Positions 6,683-6,978 of a stretch of 6,978 bases of DNA are shown here, in pieces. The stretch's first letter is position 1. Each line of letters starts with the position of its first letter. The notes below the pieces were generated by a model, which saw only the letters and a program-made list of their open reading frames with translations, was not told the origin of the DNA and searched no databases. The stretch is from Roseovarius sp. UBA3070 (lineage in GTDB: Bacteria > Pseudomonadota > Alphaproteobacteria > Rhodobacterales > Rhodobacteraceae): contig DFBW01000018.1 in the NCBI GenBank assembly GCA_002366775.1, forward strand, positions 1,873-8,850, read 5' to 3'. The translations under genes were made by a program, and so were the position numbers.

Positions 6683-6978
6683 CTAACGCGTTGGCACTGG
6701 TTCTTCGCCGCGATAATCATAAAATCCACGACCTGTCTTGCGGCCCAGCCAACCGGCTTCCACATATTTCGTCAGCAAAGGGCAGGGGCGGTATTTGGTA
6801 TCTGCCAGCCCGTCATGCAGGACGTTCATGATGGCCAGGCAGGTATCCAGCCCAATGAAATCAGCCAGCTCCAGCGGCCCCATCGGGTGATTGGCGCCCA
6901 GCTTCATGGACAGGTCAATAGATTTGACCGAGCCCACACCTTCATACAGCGTATAGACCGCCTCGTTGATCATCGGCA
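6683..6978 (-). CDS. 3-hydroxybutyryl-CoA dehydrogenase, C-terminal part, cut by window edge
   Basis: This NAD(P)-dependent enzyme interconverts acetoacetyl-CoA and 3-hydroxybutyryl-CoA, in fatty-acid or butyrate metabolism and beside polyhydroxybutyrate pathways. The window holds only the last ~98 residues of a protein that is usually about 290. The visible part is the helical dimerisation/substrate domain, with [26 protein letters not shown] and the C-terminal [14 protein letters not shown], a well-conserved ending of this family. The Rossmann domain and catalytic His lie beyond the right edge. The frame is open to the edge, stops at 6683-6685, and converges on the acyltransferase with three bases between stops. 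Paralogues such as PaaH-type dehydrogenases share this ending, so the exact pathway is uncertain. Confidence 0.93.
   Translation of the reverse strand, partial: PMINEAVYTLYEGVGSVKSIDLSMKLGANHPMGPLELADFIGLDTCLAIMNVLHDGLADTKYRPCPLLTKYVEAGWLGRKTGRGFYDYRGEEPVPTR

Noticed and set aside
1..6978. CRISPR array, insertion sequence, tRNA or rRNA
   Set aside because: No spaced repeat array, terminal inverted repeats, transposase, or tRNA/rRNA-like sequence was seen on either strand.

Overview
The window looks like the chromosome of an alphaproteobacterium, most likely Rhodobacterales (roseobacter group). The evidence is the gene order pckA (divergent) / chvI-chvG-hprK-rapZ-EIIA(Man-type)-HPr, a short HprK that has only the kinase domain, and a RapZ with an arginine-type P-loop. 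GC is moderate to high and genes are packed tightly. The assignment rests on recalled family features, not on a database search.

Layout. (1) Positions 1-902, minus strand: the N-terminal ~300 residues of ATP-dependent phosphoenolpyruvate carboxykinase (pckA); the gene runs off the left edge. (2) Positions 903-1252: a ~350 bp intergenic region between divergent genes. It holds a perfect 14-bp direct repeat with a 20-bp period and, near chvI, a second 12-bp repeat that duplicates a Shine-Dalgarno/ATG module. (3) Positions 1253-5761, plus strand: six closely spaced genes that read as one operon. They are the response regulator ChvI, the membrane sensor kinase ChvG (1-nt overlap), a short HPr kinase/phosphorylase (3-nt gap), RapZ (overlapping hprK), a mannose-type EIIA protein and HPr. 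(4) Positions 5798-6679, plus strand: a PlsC-like lysophospholipid acyltransferase in the same direction, 36 nt after HPr. (5) Positions 6683-6978, minus strand: the C-terminal end of a 3-hydroxybutyryl-CoA dehydrogenase that converges on the acyltransferase with a 3-nt gap.

How it works together. ChvG/ChvI is the envelope and acid-stress two-component system of alphaproteobacteria. HPr, EIIA and HprK form a regulatory phosphotransferase branch: no sugar permease (EIIB/C/D) is present, so the phosphate flow probably serves signalling and not sugar uptake. HPr keeps both its catalytic histidine and the regulatory serine that HprK would phosphorylate. The divergent pckA, a key gluconeogenic enzyme, suggests this locus links envelope state and carbon status to the switch between glycolysis and gluconeogenesis. 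This architecture is known in alphaproteobacteria and I see no wholly new system. The less familiar parts are the regulatory DNA in the pckA-chvI gap, the overlapping upstream reading frame at chvI, and the variant active-site motifs in RapZ and the acyltransferase.
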